From Billgrantia tianxiuensis (GTDB lineage: Bacteria; Pseudomonadota; Gammaproteobacteria; Pseudomonadales; Halomonadaceae): DNA of 64,000 bases. The DNA lies in contig NZ_CP035042.1 of NCBI RefSeq assembly GCF_009834345.1, forward strand, positions 2,108,001 through 2,172,000, in the 5' to 3' direction. The notes beneath the pieces are model-generated. The model had not been told where the DNA came from, searched no databases, and worked only from the letters and a program-made list of their open reading frames with translations. Below, one piece after another: positions 44,090 through 53,136 of the stretch (positions within the stretch are counted from its first letter, which is position 1; each line of letters opens with the position of its first letter). A program made the translations under genes and the position numbers.

Positions 44090-45544
44090 TCACCACCTGC
44101 CGCGCCCGCGATCCGGCACCATGCGGCCGAAGTAGAGCAGGCCGAAGATCAGCCAGGCGACGGTCAGCACCAGGGCCAGGCCCAGGATGGCAGGCGCGCC
44201 GAATTGGGCAATGAGCGGTAGCGAGGCGGCAGTGAAGAGGCCGCCACCGACCACCGGTTCGAACATCAGCTGCTTGTAGCCGAAGCTCTCGAAGGCGCCG
44301 GAGCGGTTCTTGGGGTCGGCCATGCGCATCAGCAGCAGGCCGGTGACGGTGACGCCCATGGACTGGCCGAAGTCGCCGATGCCACGCTCGAACCAGTTCT
44401 CGGGAATCACCCGCGGTGCGATCACGATCAGCACGAACAGGCACCAGGCGATGCCGGCCGCCGCCAGCAGCAGGAACGGAACGAGGTACTCGCCCAGCGC
44501 GGTGAGCGACAGCGTGGCCAGCGCCGCGACAATGGTGAAGTCGAGCGCGGTACCGGCGATGCGCGACATGGTACGGCTAGAGACGTGCGGCTCCAGGCCG
44601 AAGCGGGTAACGCAGAGCTGCACGATCACGCCGCCGATCATGGCGATGGGAAACAGCGGCACGTGGGCGAGCACCTCCAGGCCGCCGTCCCGTGCCCAGG
44701 TCTGCTGTTCGATCCACTGCAAGGCACTGAGGATCAGCCAGCCGATGACGATGGCGATGCCGACCAGGCCGATGTGCAGGCTCAGGGGATCGGCCGTTTC
44801 CTCTTCCTGGGCCAGGTCTTTCTTGAACTCGCTGTAGTCCTCGGTGGAAGGGCGCTCGTTCTGCTCGGTTTGTTCCTGCGCCCGGTCCAGTGCCTCGGAG
44901 GTCAAGCCCGTGTCGTTCAGTGAGATGACCCCGCGCCGGGCGGCCAGATTGATCATCAAGGTACCGATGAGTACGCCCGAGACGATGCCGATGGTGGCCA
45001 GGCCCAGCGCCAGGTCGGCACCCTCCTCGAAACCCAGCTCGGCAAAGGTGTCTGCCATGCCAGCCGCCGTCCCATGCCCCCCTTCGAAACCGATCTCGAT
45101 CAGCGCACCGGCCATGGGGTTCATGCCGAAGATGGGGGCTAGTACAAGAATCGCCAGGGTGAGACCCACCACGTACTGGCCCCAGGCCATGGTCTGGCCA
45201 ACCACCACCTGCGGTCCGGCACGCATCCAGATGGTGCGCAGCCCGGGGATCGGCCGGCCGATGAACAGCGCCGCAAACACGACATTGATCAGCAGCCCCG
45301 GGAGGGCGGCCCAGCTCTCGAAGACGTACTCGGGGAATAGCCCCGCCGCGTTGTCGAAAGGGGCCGTGACGGCTCGTCCCAGTACCTCGGGGCCCAGCAG
45401 CAGCAGGATCAGCCCGCCGACCACGGAGCTGGGCAGGAACAAACGGCGGAGCCAGGGGGAAAAGTTGCGCAGGACGTTGCTTGCCAGCAGCACCAGCGAG
45501 ACGAGTACCAGGGCAATGAAAAGCTCACCCACCGTCATGGTCAT
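44090..45544 (-). CDS. gltS: Sodium:glutamate symporter (ESS/GltS family)
   Basis: A 484-residue membrane protein with about 12 hydrophobic segments and the two family repeats. Motifs: FLPSSVVGGLILLLLGPEVLG, GPQVVVGQTMAWGQYVVG, FEGGHGTAAGM (family signature) and a second GxxGxGMG-like region GVTVTGLLLMRMADP. It has a long hydrophilic middle loop (about 200-260: EQTEQNERPSTEDYSEF). It imports glutamate or a related acid with Na+. AGGAGG lies nine bases before the ATG at 45544. Confidence 0.88.
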   Translation of the reverse strand: MTMTVGELFIALVLVSLVLLASNVLRNFSPWLRRLFLPSSVVGGLILLLLGPEVLGRAVTAPFDNAAGLFPEYVFESWAALPGLLINVVFAALFIGRPIPGLRTIWMRAGPQVVVGQTMAWGQYVVGLTLAILVLAPIFGMNPMAGALIEIGFEGGHGTAAGMADTFAELGFEEGADLALGLATIGIVSGVLIGTLMINLAARRGVISLNDTGLTSEALDRAQEQTEQNERPSTEDYSEFKKDLAQEEETADPLSLHIGLVGIAIVIGWLILSALQWIEQQTWARDGGLEVLAHVPLFPIAMIGGVIVQLCVTRFGLEPHVSSRTMSRIAGTALDFTIVAALATLSLTALGEYLVPFLLLAAAGIAWCLFVLIVIAPRVIPENWFERGIGDFGQSMGVTVTGLLLMRMADPKNRSGAFESFGYKQLMFEPVVGGGLFTAASLPLIAQFGAPAILGLALVLTVAWLIFGLLYFGRMVPDRGRGRW

Positions 45545-45726
45545 GTCGTTATCCCTCCTTGGGCTTGCTTCCGTTTGCCACGAATGACTGGGTTCAGCTT
45601 AGCCGAAATCCGCCACTGGCCAAGCCGAGTGCCGAGAGGTAAGCCACTGCCTGGACATGGCTCGGGGTTCGCCATTGGCGCTGGGCATGCCAGTATGGTT
45701 AGGTCGAATTTCGAGGGACGCCCTTC

Positions 45727-46812
45727 ATGACCCGACTGTTCAAGAAGCACTACCATCCGGCCGGTACGGCCCCGGGTACCCTGCGCGAGCTGACGCTTGA
45801 GCAGGCAGGTCTGCTTGGCCCTGCCACGTTTTACCTGGCCCGCCGCGAGGCGGGGCGCTGGGGCGCGATGCAGGAGATTCCGGTCACGGAGATCCCCGAG
45901 GCCGCTGCGGAGGGGCCATTATGCTGGCTGCATGTGCAGGGGCTGCCCAAGGCCGAGGAGCTGGAGCTGCTTGGCGAGCGGGTGGGCCTGCATCCACTCG
46001 CCCAGGAGGATATCCTCAACGGTGGCCAACGGCCCAAGGTCGAGCGCTTCGATGATGCGCTGGTCGTCATTCTCGGCATTCCTGAACTCGACGAAGAGGG
46101 AGACCTGCACCTCTACCAGCTCTCCCTGTTCATGGGTGCCAGCATCGTCGTCAGTGTGATGGGGGAAACCCTGGACCCCTTCGTGGTCTTTCGGCGGCGG
46201 CTCAAGGAGAGCGGAGGGCGCGCCCTGGGCGAGCCCGACGATCTTCTCTACGGAATGCTCGATGCTGCCGTCGATCACGCCTTCCCGGTGCTCGACAGTG
46301 TAGGCGAGCGCATCGAGGAGATGGAGGTCGAGATCCTCAACCATCCCGACAGCTCGACGCTGGAGCGCCTGCATGGCCTGAAGCGTGAGCTGATCATGCT
46401 GCGACGCTATCTCTGGCCCACCCGTGAAGTGATCAACCAACTGCTGCGCGATCACGACGATCTCTTCACCCCCGATACGCGGCTGTGGATGCGCGACGTC
46501 TATGACCATACCGTGCAGGTCATCGATCTTGTGGAAAGCTATCGCGACATGACGGCGAGCCTGCTCGACGTCTATCTTTCCAGCATGAGCCATCGGCTCA
46601 ACGAGAGCATGCGCACCCTGACCATCATCGCTACCGTGTTCATGCCGCTGACCTTCATCGTCGGGGTGTATGGTATGAATTTCGAGAACCCCGTCAGTCC
46701 ATTCGCCATGCCTGAGCTTGGCTGGTACTGGGGCTATCCCATGGTGTGGGGCGTGATGCTCGCAGTGGCCGTCGGCATGGTGGTCTGGTTCAAGCGCAAG
46801 CGCTGGTTCTAG
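45727..46812 (+). CDS. corA: CorA-family divalent cation transporter
   Basis: A 361-residue protein of the CorA (Mg2+/Co2+) or ZntB-like group: a soluble N-terminal funnel domain, a long stalk helix, and two C-terminal membrane helices with the signature VYGMNFENP between them and a basic KRKRWF tail. The exact GMN motif is present. Location: inner membrane pentamer. No riboswitch was recognised upstream. The following AraC gene starts 21 bases on. Confidence 0.92.
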   Translation: MTRLFKKHYHPAGTAPGTLRELTLEQAGLLGPATFYLARREAGRWGAMQEIPVTEIPEAAAEGPLCWLHVQGLPKAEELELLGERVGLHPLAQEDILNGGQRPKVERFDDALVVILGIPELDEEGDLHLYQLSLFMGASIVVSVMGETLDPFVVFRRRLKESGGRALGEPDDLLYGMLDAAVDHAFPVLDSVGERIEEMEVEILNHPDSSTLERLHGLKRELIMLRRYLWPTREVINQLLRDHDDLFTPDTRLWMRDVYDHTVQVIDLVESYRDMTASLLDVYLSSMSHRLNESMRTLTIIATVFMPLTFIVGVYGMNFENPVSPFAMPELGWYWGYPMVWGVMLAVAVGMVVWFKRKRWF

Positions 46813-46833
46813 GCGCTGCAAGAAAGGGCCTTC

Positions 46834-47589
46834 ATGGAGCTGCTCGTCGAGATACGCCACTACCCCGACCGCGTGTTGACCGACCGCCACGGGTTTCACC
46901 AGCTGTTGCTGGGGCTCGATGGTGCGCTGGAACTCGAGTCGGCAGGGCGGCTCATGCACGTGACGCGCGGCGTGCTGGCCCCGGTTGCCAGTGGCGACGT
47001 GCACCACTACCTGGCGCCGGGAGACAACCGCGTGCTGGTGCTCGACTTGCCCGAGGCGTGGTGCGAGGCGTTGGCCTTCGAAGGGCTGATGCTGGGGCAG
47101 GCGCGGCGTTTGCCGGAGCAACTGGTGGCGCAAGGGAAGGGGCTTGGCGGCTCGGGCCAGGCGCTGGCCTGCTGGCTGCAGCAAGCGCTCGCCGCCGGTG
47201 GCCGCCGCTTGGCGCCGCCGCGGCTGAAGCTGCTCGAGCTGCTGCCCGCCATGCGCGGCGACCTGGCGCATCCTTGGCGCGTGGGTGAGATGGCCAGGAG
47301 TTGCCACCTGGCCGAGGCCGTCTTCGCCCGTCAGTTTCGCGCGCTGACCGGCCAATCGCCCCACGAGTGGCTGGTGCGCGAGCGCTTGGCACTGGCCCGC
47401 GAGCTGCTGCGAGCCGACAACGCTTCGCTCACCGAAGTGGCCCAGGCCTGCGGCTTTGCCGACAGCGCCCATTTTTCGAAGAGCTTCCGCCAGCGGCATG
47501 AGGTGTCGCCCAGCGAGTGGCGCCGGCTGGCGTTGGGGAAGGGCGCTGCATGCAAAGGTCAGGATTCGACAAGCGACCGCGACACCTGA
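46834..47589 (+). CDS. AraC-family transcriptional regulator
   Basis: A 251-residue regulator: N-terminal cupin-like sensor (residues about 10-90, GALELESAGRLMHVTRGVLAPVASGDVHHYLAPG) and a C-terminal double helix-turn-helix (WRVGEMARSCHLAEAVFARQFRALTGQSPHEWLVRERLALARELL, TEVAQACGFADSAHFSKSFRQRHEVSPSEWR). It is followed by an EamA exporter gene, a common regulator/target pairing, so it may control that transporter. The inducer is unknown. Confidence 0.88.
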   Translation: MELLVEIRHYPDRVLTDRHGFHQLLLGLDGALELESAGRLMHVTRGVLAPVASGDVHHYLAPGDNRVLVLDLPEAWCEALAFEGLMLGQARRLPEQLVAQGKGLGGSGQALACWLQQALAAGGRRLAPPRLKLLELLPAMRGDLAHPWRVGEMARSCHLAEAVFARQFRALTGQSPHEWLVRERLALARELLRADNASLTEVAQACGFADSAHFSKSFRQRHEVSPSEWRRLALGKGAACKGQDSTSDRDT

Positions 47590-47630
47590 AAGGCATGCTG
47601 GGACCTCGACGTTGTTGACGAGGTCATCGC

Positions 47631-48512
47631 ATGTTCGCGCTCTCCCGCCGTCAGGCCACGGCCATCGGGGCCACCACCATTCTCAACTGGGCGCTGCTCG
47701 CCACCCTGACCCAGCTCTCCGGGCCGGTGCCGCCGTTCCTGCTCACCGGGCTGGCGTTCGGCATTGCCTTCCTGTGCTTTCTTGCCTGGAGTCTGTGGCG
47801 GCGTGAGTCGTTCGTCGCGCCGTTGCGCCAGGCCCCTTCGGTGTGGGCACTGGGTGTCGGCGGGCTGTTCGGTTATCACGCGCTCTATTTCGTCGCCCAG
47901 CAGAACGCACCGCCGGCCAACGCCGGGCTGATCAGCTATCTCTGGCCATTGTTGATCGTGCTGTTCGTCGGCCTGCTGCCGGGTGAGCGCCTGCTGCCCC
48001 GGCACGTGGTGGGCGGGCTGCTGGGCTTTGCCGGCGCGGCGCTGCTGATCGGTGGCGACCTGGGCGGTGGAGGTAGCGCGCTGGGCTATGGCGCGGCCTT
48101 CGCCTGCGCCTTGGTGTGGAGCGGCTACTCGGTGTTATCGCGGGCCAAGAAGGCGGTGCCAACCAGTGCCGTGGGGGGCTTCTGCCTGGTCACGGCACTG
48201 TTGGCCTTCGCCTGCCACGGCCTGTTCGAGGCAACGCGCTGGCCCCAGGGCATCGAGTGGCTGGGCGTGGTTGGGCTGGGCCTGGGGCCGGTGGGCAGTG
48301 CCTTCTTCACCTGGGACATCGGCGTCAAGCATGGCGACCTGCACCTGCTCGGACTGCTGGCCTACGCCACGCCGTTGCTCTCGACCCTGGTGCTGATCGT
48401 AGCCGGCTACGCCGAGGCCACGCCGCTGCTGGCTCTGGCGGCAGGTGTAATCACCCTGGGCATGCTGATTGGTAGCGGTGCGTTTTCCCGGCGAGCACCT
48501 GCCCCCGCCTGA
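47631..48512 (+). CDS. EamA/DMT-family transporter (YddG-like)
   Basis: A 293-residue protein with ten predicted membrane helices in two EamA repeats (FLLTGLAFGIAFLCFLAW, YHALYFVAQQNAPPANAGLISYLWPLLIVLFVGLLPGERL; then YGAAFACALVWSGYSVLSR, GPVGSAFFTWDIGVKHGDLHLLGLLAYATPLLSTLVLI). The pattern resembles the YddG group exporting aromatic or other amino acids. It follows the AraC gene in the same direction. Confidence 0.88.
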   Translation: MFALSRRQATAIGATTILNWALLATLTQLSGPVPPFLLTGLAFGIAFLCFLAWSLWRRESFVAPLRQAPSVWALGVGGLFGYHALYFVAQQNAPPANAGLISYLWPLLIVLFVGLLPGERLLPRHVVGGLLGFAGAALLIGGDLGGGGSALGYGAAFACALVWSGYSVLSRAKKAVPTSAVGGFCLVTALLAFACHGLFEATRWPQGIEWLGVVGLGLGPVGSAFFTWDIGVKHGDLHLLGLLAYATPLLSTLVLIVAGYAEATPLLALAAGVITLGMLIGSGAFSRRAPAPA

Positions 48513-48516
48513 CTCG

Positions 48517-49611
48517 TCACGCTTTGTCGCTTCTGCCTCGTGCTCTTCTGGCGCGGCGCTTCTCAGCGGTGGAGACCGGGCGAAAGCCGTCGCCGAACAC
48601 GGCATTGAGGTCGAAGGTGGAGTGCTTGCCGATGGCATCGAAGTTTTGTTCGAGCCACAGCTCGGCCCAGTCGCGGCCCTGGCGATACAGCCGCGAGACG
48701 AAATCCCACTGGGCGTTGAGCTTGCTCGAGGCGGAGAGCTGTTCCACCTCTTGCTCGGCGTGGATCAGGTGCAGGCGCATGGAACGGTAGCGCTCCACCT
48801 CGAGGCCTTCGGCGTCGATCAACTGCTGCAGCAACTGAATGCTGCGCAGCTCCTTGATCAAGCTGGAGTTGAAGGTGATTTCATTGATGCGATTGACGAT
48901 GTCGCGGGCGCTGTCCGGCAACCGGTTGCGCACCAGAGGATTGACCTGGACCACCACCAGGTCCTGGCAGTCGAGGTTGTCGACCAGTGGGAACAGCGCC
49001 GGGTTGCCACTATAGCCGCCGTCCCAGTAGGCCTCGCCGTCAATCATCACGGCAGGGAACATGAACGGCAGGCAAGCCGAGGCCATCACCGTATCCACCG
49101 TGATCTCCGGCTGGCGAAAGATCTTGGCCCGCCCGGTGCGCACGTTGGTGGCGGTGACGTACACCTGGGTCTTGCGACAGGCGTTGACTCGTTCGAAGTC
49201 GACCAGCTCGCATACCAGGTCGCGTAGTGGATTGAAGCCCAGGGGGTTGAGCTTGGCCGGTGCGACGAGCTGGGTCAGGCTCTCGAACATCAGGTAGCTG
49301 GGCGAGTAGTCGAGGCTGCCGGTGCCCGTCAGCCAGTCCCATGGCGTGGGCTGGATGGGCGAGAAGCGTGCCGCCTCGCTGACCCCACGCCAAAAGTTGC
49401 CAAGCGCCTCACGCGCTCCCTGGCGGCCGCCGCGGTGCAGACCATCGGCCAGCACCACGGCGTTCATTGCCCCGGCGCTGGTGCCGCTGACGCCATCTAT
49501 CTCCAGCCGTTCTTCTTCCAGCAACCGATCAAGTACGCCCCAGGTCAATGCGCCGTGAGAGCCGCCTCCCTGAAGCGCGAGGTCGATGTGCTTGCATTCT
49601 GCCTTGGGCAT
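48517..49611 (-). CDS. Patatin-like phospholipase
   Basis: A 364-residue patatin-family serine lipase: oxyanion loop LALQGGGSHGALTWGVLD, nucleophile GVSGTSAGAMN (GxSxG), and the catalytic Asp in YWDGGYSGNPAL. There is no signal peptide, so it is probably cytoplasmic or membrane-associated. The C terminus is very basic (RRARRARGRSDKA). The start at 49611 has AGGAG six bases ahead; longer frames run through the promoter. It converges with the EamA gene with only a four-base gap. Confidence 0.88.
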   Translation of the reverse strand: MPKAECKHIDLALQGGGSHGALTWGVLDRLLEEERLEIDGVSGTSAGAMNAVVLADGLHRGGRQGAREALGNFWRGVSEAARFSPIQPTPWDWLTGTGSLDYSPSYLMFESLTQLVAPAKLNPLGFNPLRDLVCELVDFERVNACRKTQVYVTATNVRTGRAKIFRQPEITVDTVMASACLPFMFPAVMIDGEAYWDGGYSGNPALFPLVDNLDCQDLVVVQVNPLVRNRLPDSARDIVNRINEITFNSSLIKELRSIQLLQQLIDAEGLEVERYRSMRLHLIHAEQEVEQLSASSKLNAQWDFVSRLYRQGRDWAELWLEQNFDAIGKHSTFDLNAVFGDGFRPVSTAEKRRARRARGRSDKA

Positions 49612-49805
49612 GCCAACTCCTGTGTCGTCGATGTTGCGTTGCAGTGTAGGAGGCTCATGCGAGCCTCGCCTGTTCGAGATGAACGGGCGAGACCTCCGTC
49701 GCGAGAGAACCGATCGGGCTTGCACTAAAGTCTAAGGAGGTTGATAATGTGAAAAATGTTTCCATAAACACGCCGGAGGCGGTTCCTCAGGAGCCGTAAC
49801 GAGCC

Positions 49806-49985
49806 ATGACCACACTGCGTTTCTCCACCATCTGGGATCTTCCGCTGGCTACCCGTCGCGAGGCCGACGAAACCCCGGCCGCGCCGACTACCGAGCGTTT
49901 CCTGACCATCTGGGACAGCCCGCGTCTCACCACGTCGGCCAAGGGCAAGCGATCCCCGCGCAAGCTTTCCAAATTCTACCTCTGA
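49806..49985 (+). CDS. Small 59-residue protein with an internal repeat
   Basis: An open frame too short for many gene finders. It has two imperfect copies of a ten-residue unit: RFSTIWDLPLAT near residue 5 and RFLTIWDSPRLTT near residue 34, then a basic tail (AKGKRSPRKLSKFYL). No signal peptide or membrane segment. It is followed 37 bases later by an 18-bp hairpin, and AGGAG lies 11 bases ahead of the ATG. I do not recognise the family. The internal repeat and terminator-like hairpin support a real gene. Confidence 0.6.
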   Translation: MTTLRFSTIWDLPLATRREADETPAAPTTERFLTIWDSPRLTTSAKGKRSPRKLSKFYL

Positions 49986-50022
49986 CGCACCGAAGCCTCG
50001 CCGCAAGCGGGGCGCCGATACC

Positions 50023-50062
50023 AGGCAAAGCACCCATGCCGTTTGGCATGGGTGCTTTGCCT
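50023..50062. terminator. Strong hairpin between the small gene and the FMN reductase gene
   Basis: Eighteen bases at 50023-50040 (AGGCAAAGCACCCATGCC) pair perfectly with 50045-50062 around a GTTT loop. It lies between convergent genes and probably ends both transcripts, though there is no long T run on either side. Confidence 0.7.
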
Positions 50063-50094
50063 TGCGCCGTGCGTGATTGTCGGCGTGCCCGCGT

Positions 50095-50703
50095 TCATGA
50101 GCCGCTTGGGCTATCGGCAGCGTGCAGCTTGGCCAGGGTATTGACCAGCCGCTGACAAAGAGCGTCCAGGCGCTCGCGCTGGCTTTCGTCCGCCAGCTCG
50201 TCGTTCTCGTTGAAGGCCTGGGCAGCACGCGGCACGGCCAGCGGGCTGGGGAGCACGGTAACGCCGAGGTTGCTGAGCAGTTGGCGGATCAGCGCCAGGC
50301 TGCGCATGCCGCCCAGTGCGCCTGGTGAAGCGGAGACCACCGCCGCCACCTGATCGGCGAACAGGGCCAAACCGCTGCGCTCGCCGTCCGAGCGCGACAT
50401 CCAGTCCAGCGTATTCTTCATCAGTGGCGTGATGAAGCCGTTGTATTCCGGCGAGGCCAGCAGCAGGCCTTGATGCTCATCCAGCAGCTCCTGGAGGCGG
50501 CGGGCATTGGCGGGCAGGCCCTCGCGGCTTTCGAGGTCGCCATCGTAGAGCGGCAGGGGATAGTCACGCAGATCGATGAAGGTCGCCTGGCCGCCGGCAT
50601 GCTCGACCCGTTCGGCGGCCAGGCGGGCAAGGCGCTTGTTGAAGGATTTCTCTCTGGCGCTGCCGGCGAAGACCAGAATGCGCGGAGGGTTGGAAGTCGT
50701 CAT
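50095..50703 (-). CDS. NAD(P)H-dependent FMN reductase
   Basis: A 202-residue flavodoxin-like reductase: ILVFAGSAREKSFNKRLARLAAERV (FMN phosphate loop), FIDLRDYPLPLYDGDLE, GLLLASPEYNGFITPLMKNTLDWMSR (family signature SPEYNG), and VVSASPGALGGMRSL. It reduces FMN, quinones or azo compounds with NAD(P)H. Downstream of a pirin gene by 48 bases, in a minus-strand run of pirin, isochorismatase-like and monooxygenase genes under a divergent LysR gene, a set typical of quinone/electrophile response. Confidence 0.88.
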   Translation of the reverse strand: MTTSNPPRILVFAGSAREKSFNKRLARLAAERVEHAGGQATFIDLRDYPLPLYDGDLESREGLPANARRLQELLDEHQGLLLASPEYNGFITPLMKNTLDWMSRSDGERSGLALFADQVAAVVSASPGALGGMRSLALIRQLLSNLGVTVLPSPLAVPRAAQAFNENDELADESQRERLDALCQRLVNTLAKLHAADSPSGS

Positions 50704-50751
50704 GGGCGAAGCGTTCCTCTTGCCGGTTGTTGTCGGTGTTTCTCGGGATTG

Positions 50752-51693
50752 TCATTCCTGCCAGGGCAGGGGTGGCGGCTCCAGGCGCTTGCCGTCGAAC
50801 TGGGGGATGCTGCCGAAGCGTTCGCTGCCGGCTTCCCAGTCGCGCTGGGCCTCGATGACCTCGGCCTTGCTGTGACCGACGAAGTTCCACCAGATCAGGA
50901 TTTCCTCGCCCAGCGGTTCGCCGCCGACCAGGATCGCGCGTCCGCCTGGCGGTAGCTCGAGAGCGAACTGGCTGCGTCCACGGCCCAGATAGGCCAGCTC
51001 GTTGGTGGCGAAGCGTTCGCCTTCGATGACGAGCTCGCCTTCCAGCGGCAGCAGGCCGTATTCGAAGTCCTCGCGCAGCGGCAGTTCCAGTGAGCCGCCA
51101 GAGGTCGCCGCCAGGTCCAGGCCCACCAGTGGCGAGAAAGCCAACGTTGGTGCCCGCTGGCCGGCGAACTCGCCGGTCAGCAGGGTCAGCTCGAAGCCCC
51201 CTTCGTGCCACTGGGGTAACTGCGGGTAGTGATCGAAGCGTGGCTCGGTCTGGCGGTGGGCTTCGGGCAGGGCGATCCATAGCTGGGCGGCATGCAGGTG
51301 TGACTCGCCGGGTACCGACTCTTCGGTATGGCTGATCCCGCGACCGGCCGTCATCAGGTTGACCTGGCCGGGGCGAATCACCTGCTCGTTGCCCAGACTG
51401 TCGCGATGCAGGACTTCTCCCTCGATCATCCAGGTGAAGGTCTGCAGGCCGATGTGCGGGTGGGGACCGACGCGCAGGCCTCGCGAGTCGCCCTTGAATA
51501 CCGCCGGGCCGGCATGATCGAGAAAGCACCAGGCACCGATCAGCCGTCGATGGCGTGAGGGCAGCACACGGTTGACGGGAATGCCGCCGACGTCGGCCGT
51601 GCGCGGTGCGACATGCTGTACTTGGCGCTTGCCATCGACGATGGGGCAGTCCAGCGAGGAGGAGAGATCGGCTTCGTTGACGAGGTTGCTCAT
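50752..51693 (-). CDS. Pirin-family protein (bicupin)
   Basis: A 313-residue pirin: N cupin with WCFLDHAGPAVFKGDSRGLRVGPHPHIGLQTFTWMIEGEVLHRDSLG (metal His pair in GPHPHIG) and RGISHTEESV, C cupin ending AILVGGEPLGEEILIWWNFVG. Pirins bind Fe and some have quercetinase-like activity. It shares about the same fold with the second pirin gene of the same operon (53137-54006) but has the long C-terminal form. Confidence 0.92.
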   Translation of the reverse strand: MSNLVNEADLSSSLDCPIVDGKRQVQHVAPRTADVGGIPVNRVLPSRHRRLIGAWCFLDHAGPAVFKGDSRGLRVGPHPHIGLQTFTWMIEGEVLHRDSLGNEQVIRPGQVNLMTAGRGISHTEESVPGESHLHAAQLWIALPEAHRQTEPRFDHYPQLPQWHEGGFELTLLTGEFAGQRAPTLAFSPLVGLDLAATSGGSLELPLREDFEYGLLPLEGELVIEGERFATNELAYLGRGRSQFALELPPGGRAILVGGEPLGEEILIWWNFVGHSKAEVIEAQRDWEAGSERFGSIPQFDGKRLEPPPLPWQE

Positions 51694-51789
51694 TGTCGTT
51701 TTTCCAGGAAGAACGAAGTGGGTGGGCGGTCAGGCTTGTTTCAGCATAGGTTCTCGCTTGCCGCACTGCCCGTCGGGGGTGGCCATGCC

Positions 51790-52365
51790 TCAACGAAACA
51801 GCCAGGGCGCTACCAGTTTCACCACCCGGGGCATGACGACGTAGACCACCAGCGCGACGATGGTGGCGGCGACCAGCCCGTGACGGATCCCCCAGGTGTC
51901 GAGCAGCGGCAGCAGGCCGAAGAGCGGCAGCCAGAGCAGCGGCACGATCATGGTCAGCGGCCAGATCACCGCCGTGGTTACCAGCCACTGTTTCCAGCGC
52001 GTCGGCTGCTTGCTGGCGGGTGTCGGCGGGGTGAACCAGTAGTCGATGCCGCTGACGATCTCCACCCGCTCGGCCTGTTGCAGGTCGGGCTGGATGGTTC
52101 CCATCAGTTCGCGGCGCTCGGGGGACTCCCGCCAACGCCGGGCGTCGGCGTCGCTGGCGAAGCGCACGGCGATCTCGTAGTCGTGATGGCCTTCGGGAGG
52201 ACGCAGGATATGCACCCCCTGGTGGCCGGGGAAGCGGCCGGCCGCCTCGATGATCTGGCGCAGCCAGGTCTCGTAGCGATCCCTGGCCTCAGGCCTGACC
52301 CGATGGTGGATCTGGATGGTTGCCCCCTCGCAGTGAGCCGAGGGGGCGGGGTCGGATACGGACAT
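51790..52365 (-). CDS. Antibiotic-biosynthesis-monooxygenase domain protein with two membrane helices
   Basis: A 191-residue protein. The N-terminal 100 residues are an ABM dimeric alpha/beta-barrel domain (IQIHHRVRPEARDRYETWLRQIIEAAGRFPGHQGVHIL, YEIAVRFASDADARRWRESPERREL). Two hydrophobic helices follow (WLVTTAVIWPLTMIVPLLWLPLFGLL and HGLVAATIVALVVYVVMP), anchoring it in the inner membrane. Function unknown; ABM domains act on quinone-like substrates in some proteins, in keeping with the operon. Confidence 0.85.
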   Translation of the reverse strand: MSVSDPAPSAHCEGATIQIHHRVRPEARDRYETWLRQIIEAAGRFPGHQGVHILRPPEGHHDYEIAVRFASDADARRWRESPERRELMGTIQPDLQQAERVEIVSGIDYWFTPPTPASKQPTRWKQWLVTTAVIWPLTMIVPLLWLPLFGLLPLLDTWGIRHGLVAATIVALVVYVVMPRVVKLVAPWLFR

Positions 52366-52430
52366 GGGGAGCCTCCATGGCGGTGAGTGGTAAGTGGACT
52401 AGAGCCCGGCAGAAGCCGGGCCCTTTTGCC

Positions 52431-53063
52431 TCAACGCTTGTGCGCCAGGCTCTGCTGCTCGTAGCTCTGGATCAGGTTGGCGTAGGCGGGCAGGTGGCCG
52501 GCCAGCAGGCCGCCGAAGCCCTCGATGTCGTTGCGCCAGTCGCGGTGCAGTTCGCAACCCACCCCGAACCAGGTCATCAACTGGGCACCGGCTTGGGACA
52601 TGCGGTCCCAGGCGGCGTCCCGGGTGGTTTGGTTGAAGGTGCCGGAAGCGTCGGTGACGACGAATACTTCATAGCCTTCTTCCAGGGCCGAGAGTACCGG
52701 GAAGGCCACGCATACCTCGGTCACCACCCCAGCGACCAGCAGTTGCTTCTTGCCGGTGGCCTTGACCGCCGCCACGAATTCCTCGTTGTCCCAGGCGTTG
52801 ATCTGACCGGGGCGGGCGAAGTAGGGCGCATCGGGGAAGGCTGCCTTGAGTTCGGGCACCATCGGTCCATTGGGGCCGTCTTCGAAGCTGGTGGTGAGGA
52901 TGGTGGGGATCTCGAAGAACTTGGCGATGTCGGCCAAGGCCAGCACGTTGTTCTTGAAGTCGTCGGGGCTGAAGTCGCGCACCAGCGAGAGCAGGCCGGA
53001 CTGATGGTCGACCATCAGCAGGGCAACATCGTCCTTGTTCAGGCGGTTGTAGGAATAGGACAT
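52431..53063 (-). CDS. Isochorismatase-family hydrolase (YcaC-like)
   Basis: A 210-residue cysteine hydrolase: catalytic Asp in ALLMVDHQSGLL, Lys in VKATGKKQLLVAGVVTEVCVAFP, and Cys in the TEVCV motif. It is closest in pattern to YcaC. The start MSYSYNRL at 53063 is preceded by GGAG. It hydrolyses an amide or ester of unknown nature. Middle gene of the pirin operon. Confidence 0.88.
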   Translation of the reverse strand: MSYSYNRLNKDDVALLMVDHQSGLLSLVRDFSPDDFKNNVLALADIAKFFEIPTILTTSFEDGPNGPMVPELKAAFPDAPYFARPGQINAWDNEEFVAAVKATGKKQLLVAGVVTEVCVAFPVLSALEEGYEVFVVTDASGTFNQTTRDAAWDRMSQAGAQLMTWFGVGCELHRDWRNDIEGFGGLLAGHLPAYANLIQSYEQQSLAHKR

Positions 53064-53136
53064 CTCGTTTCTCCTTGGCTTTCTCGAGTGAAGCGCCCGG
53101 CAGCGAGACCGGGCGTGGTTGGCTGCGGCAGGGCCG

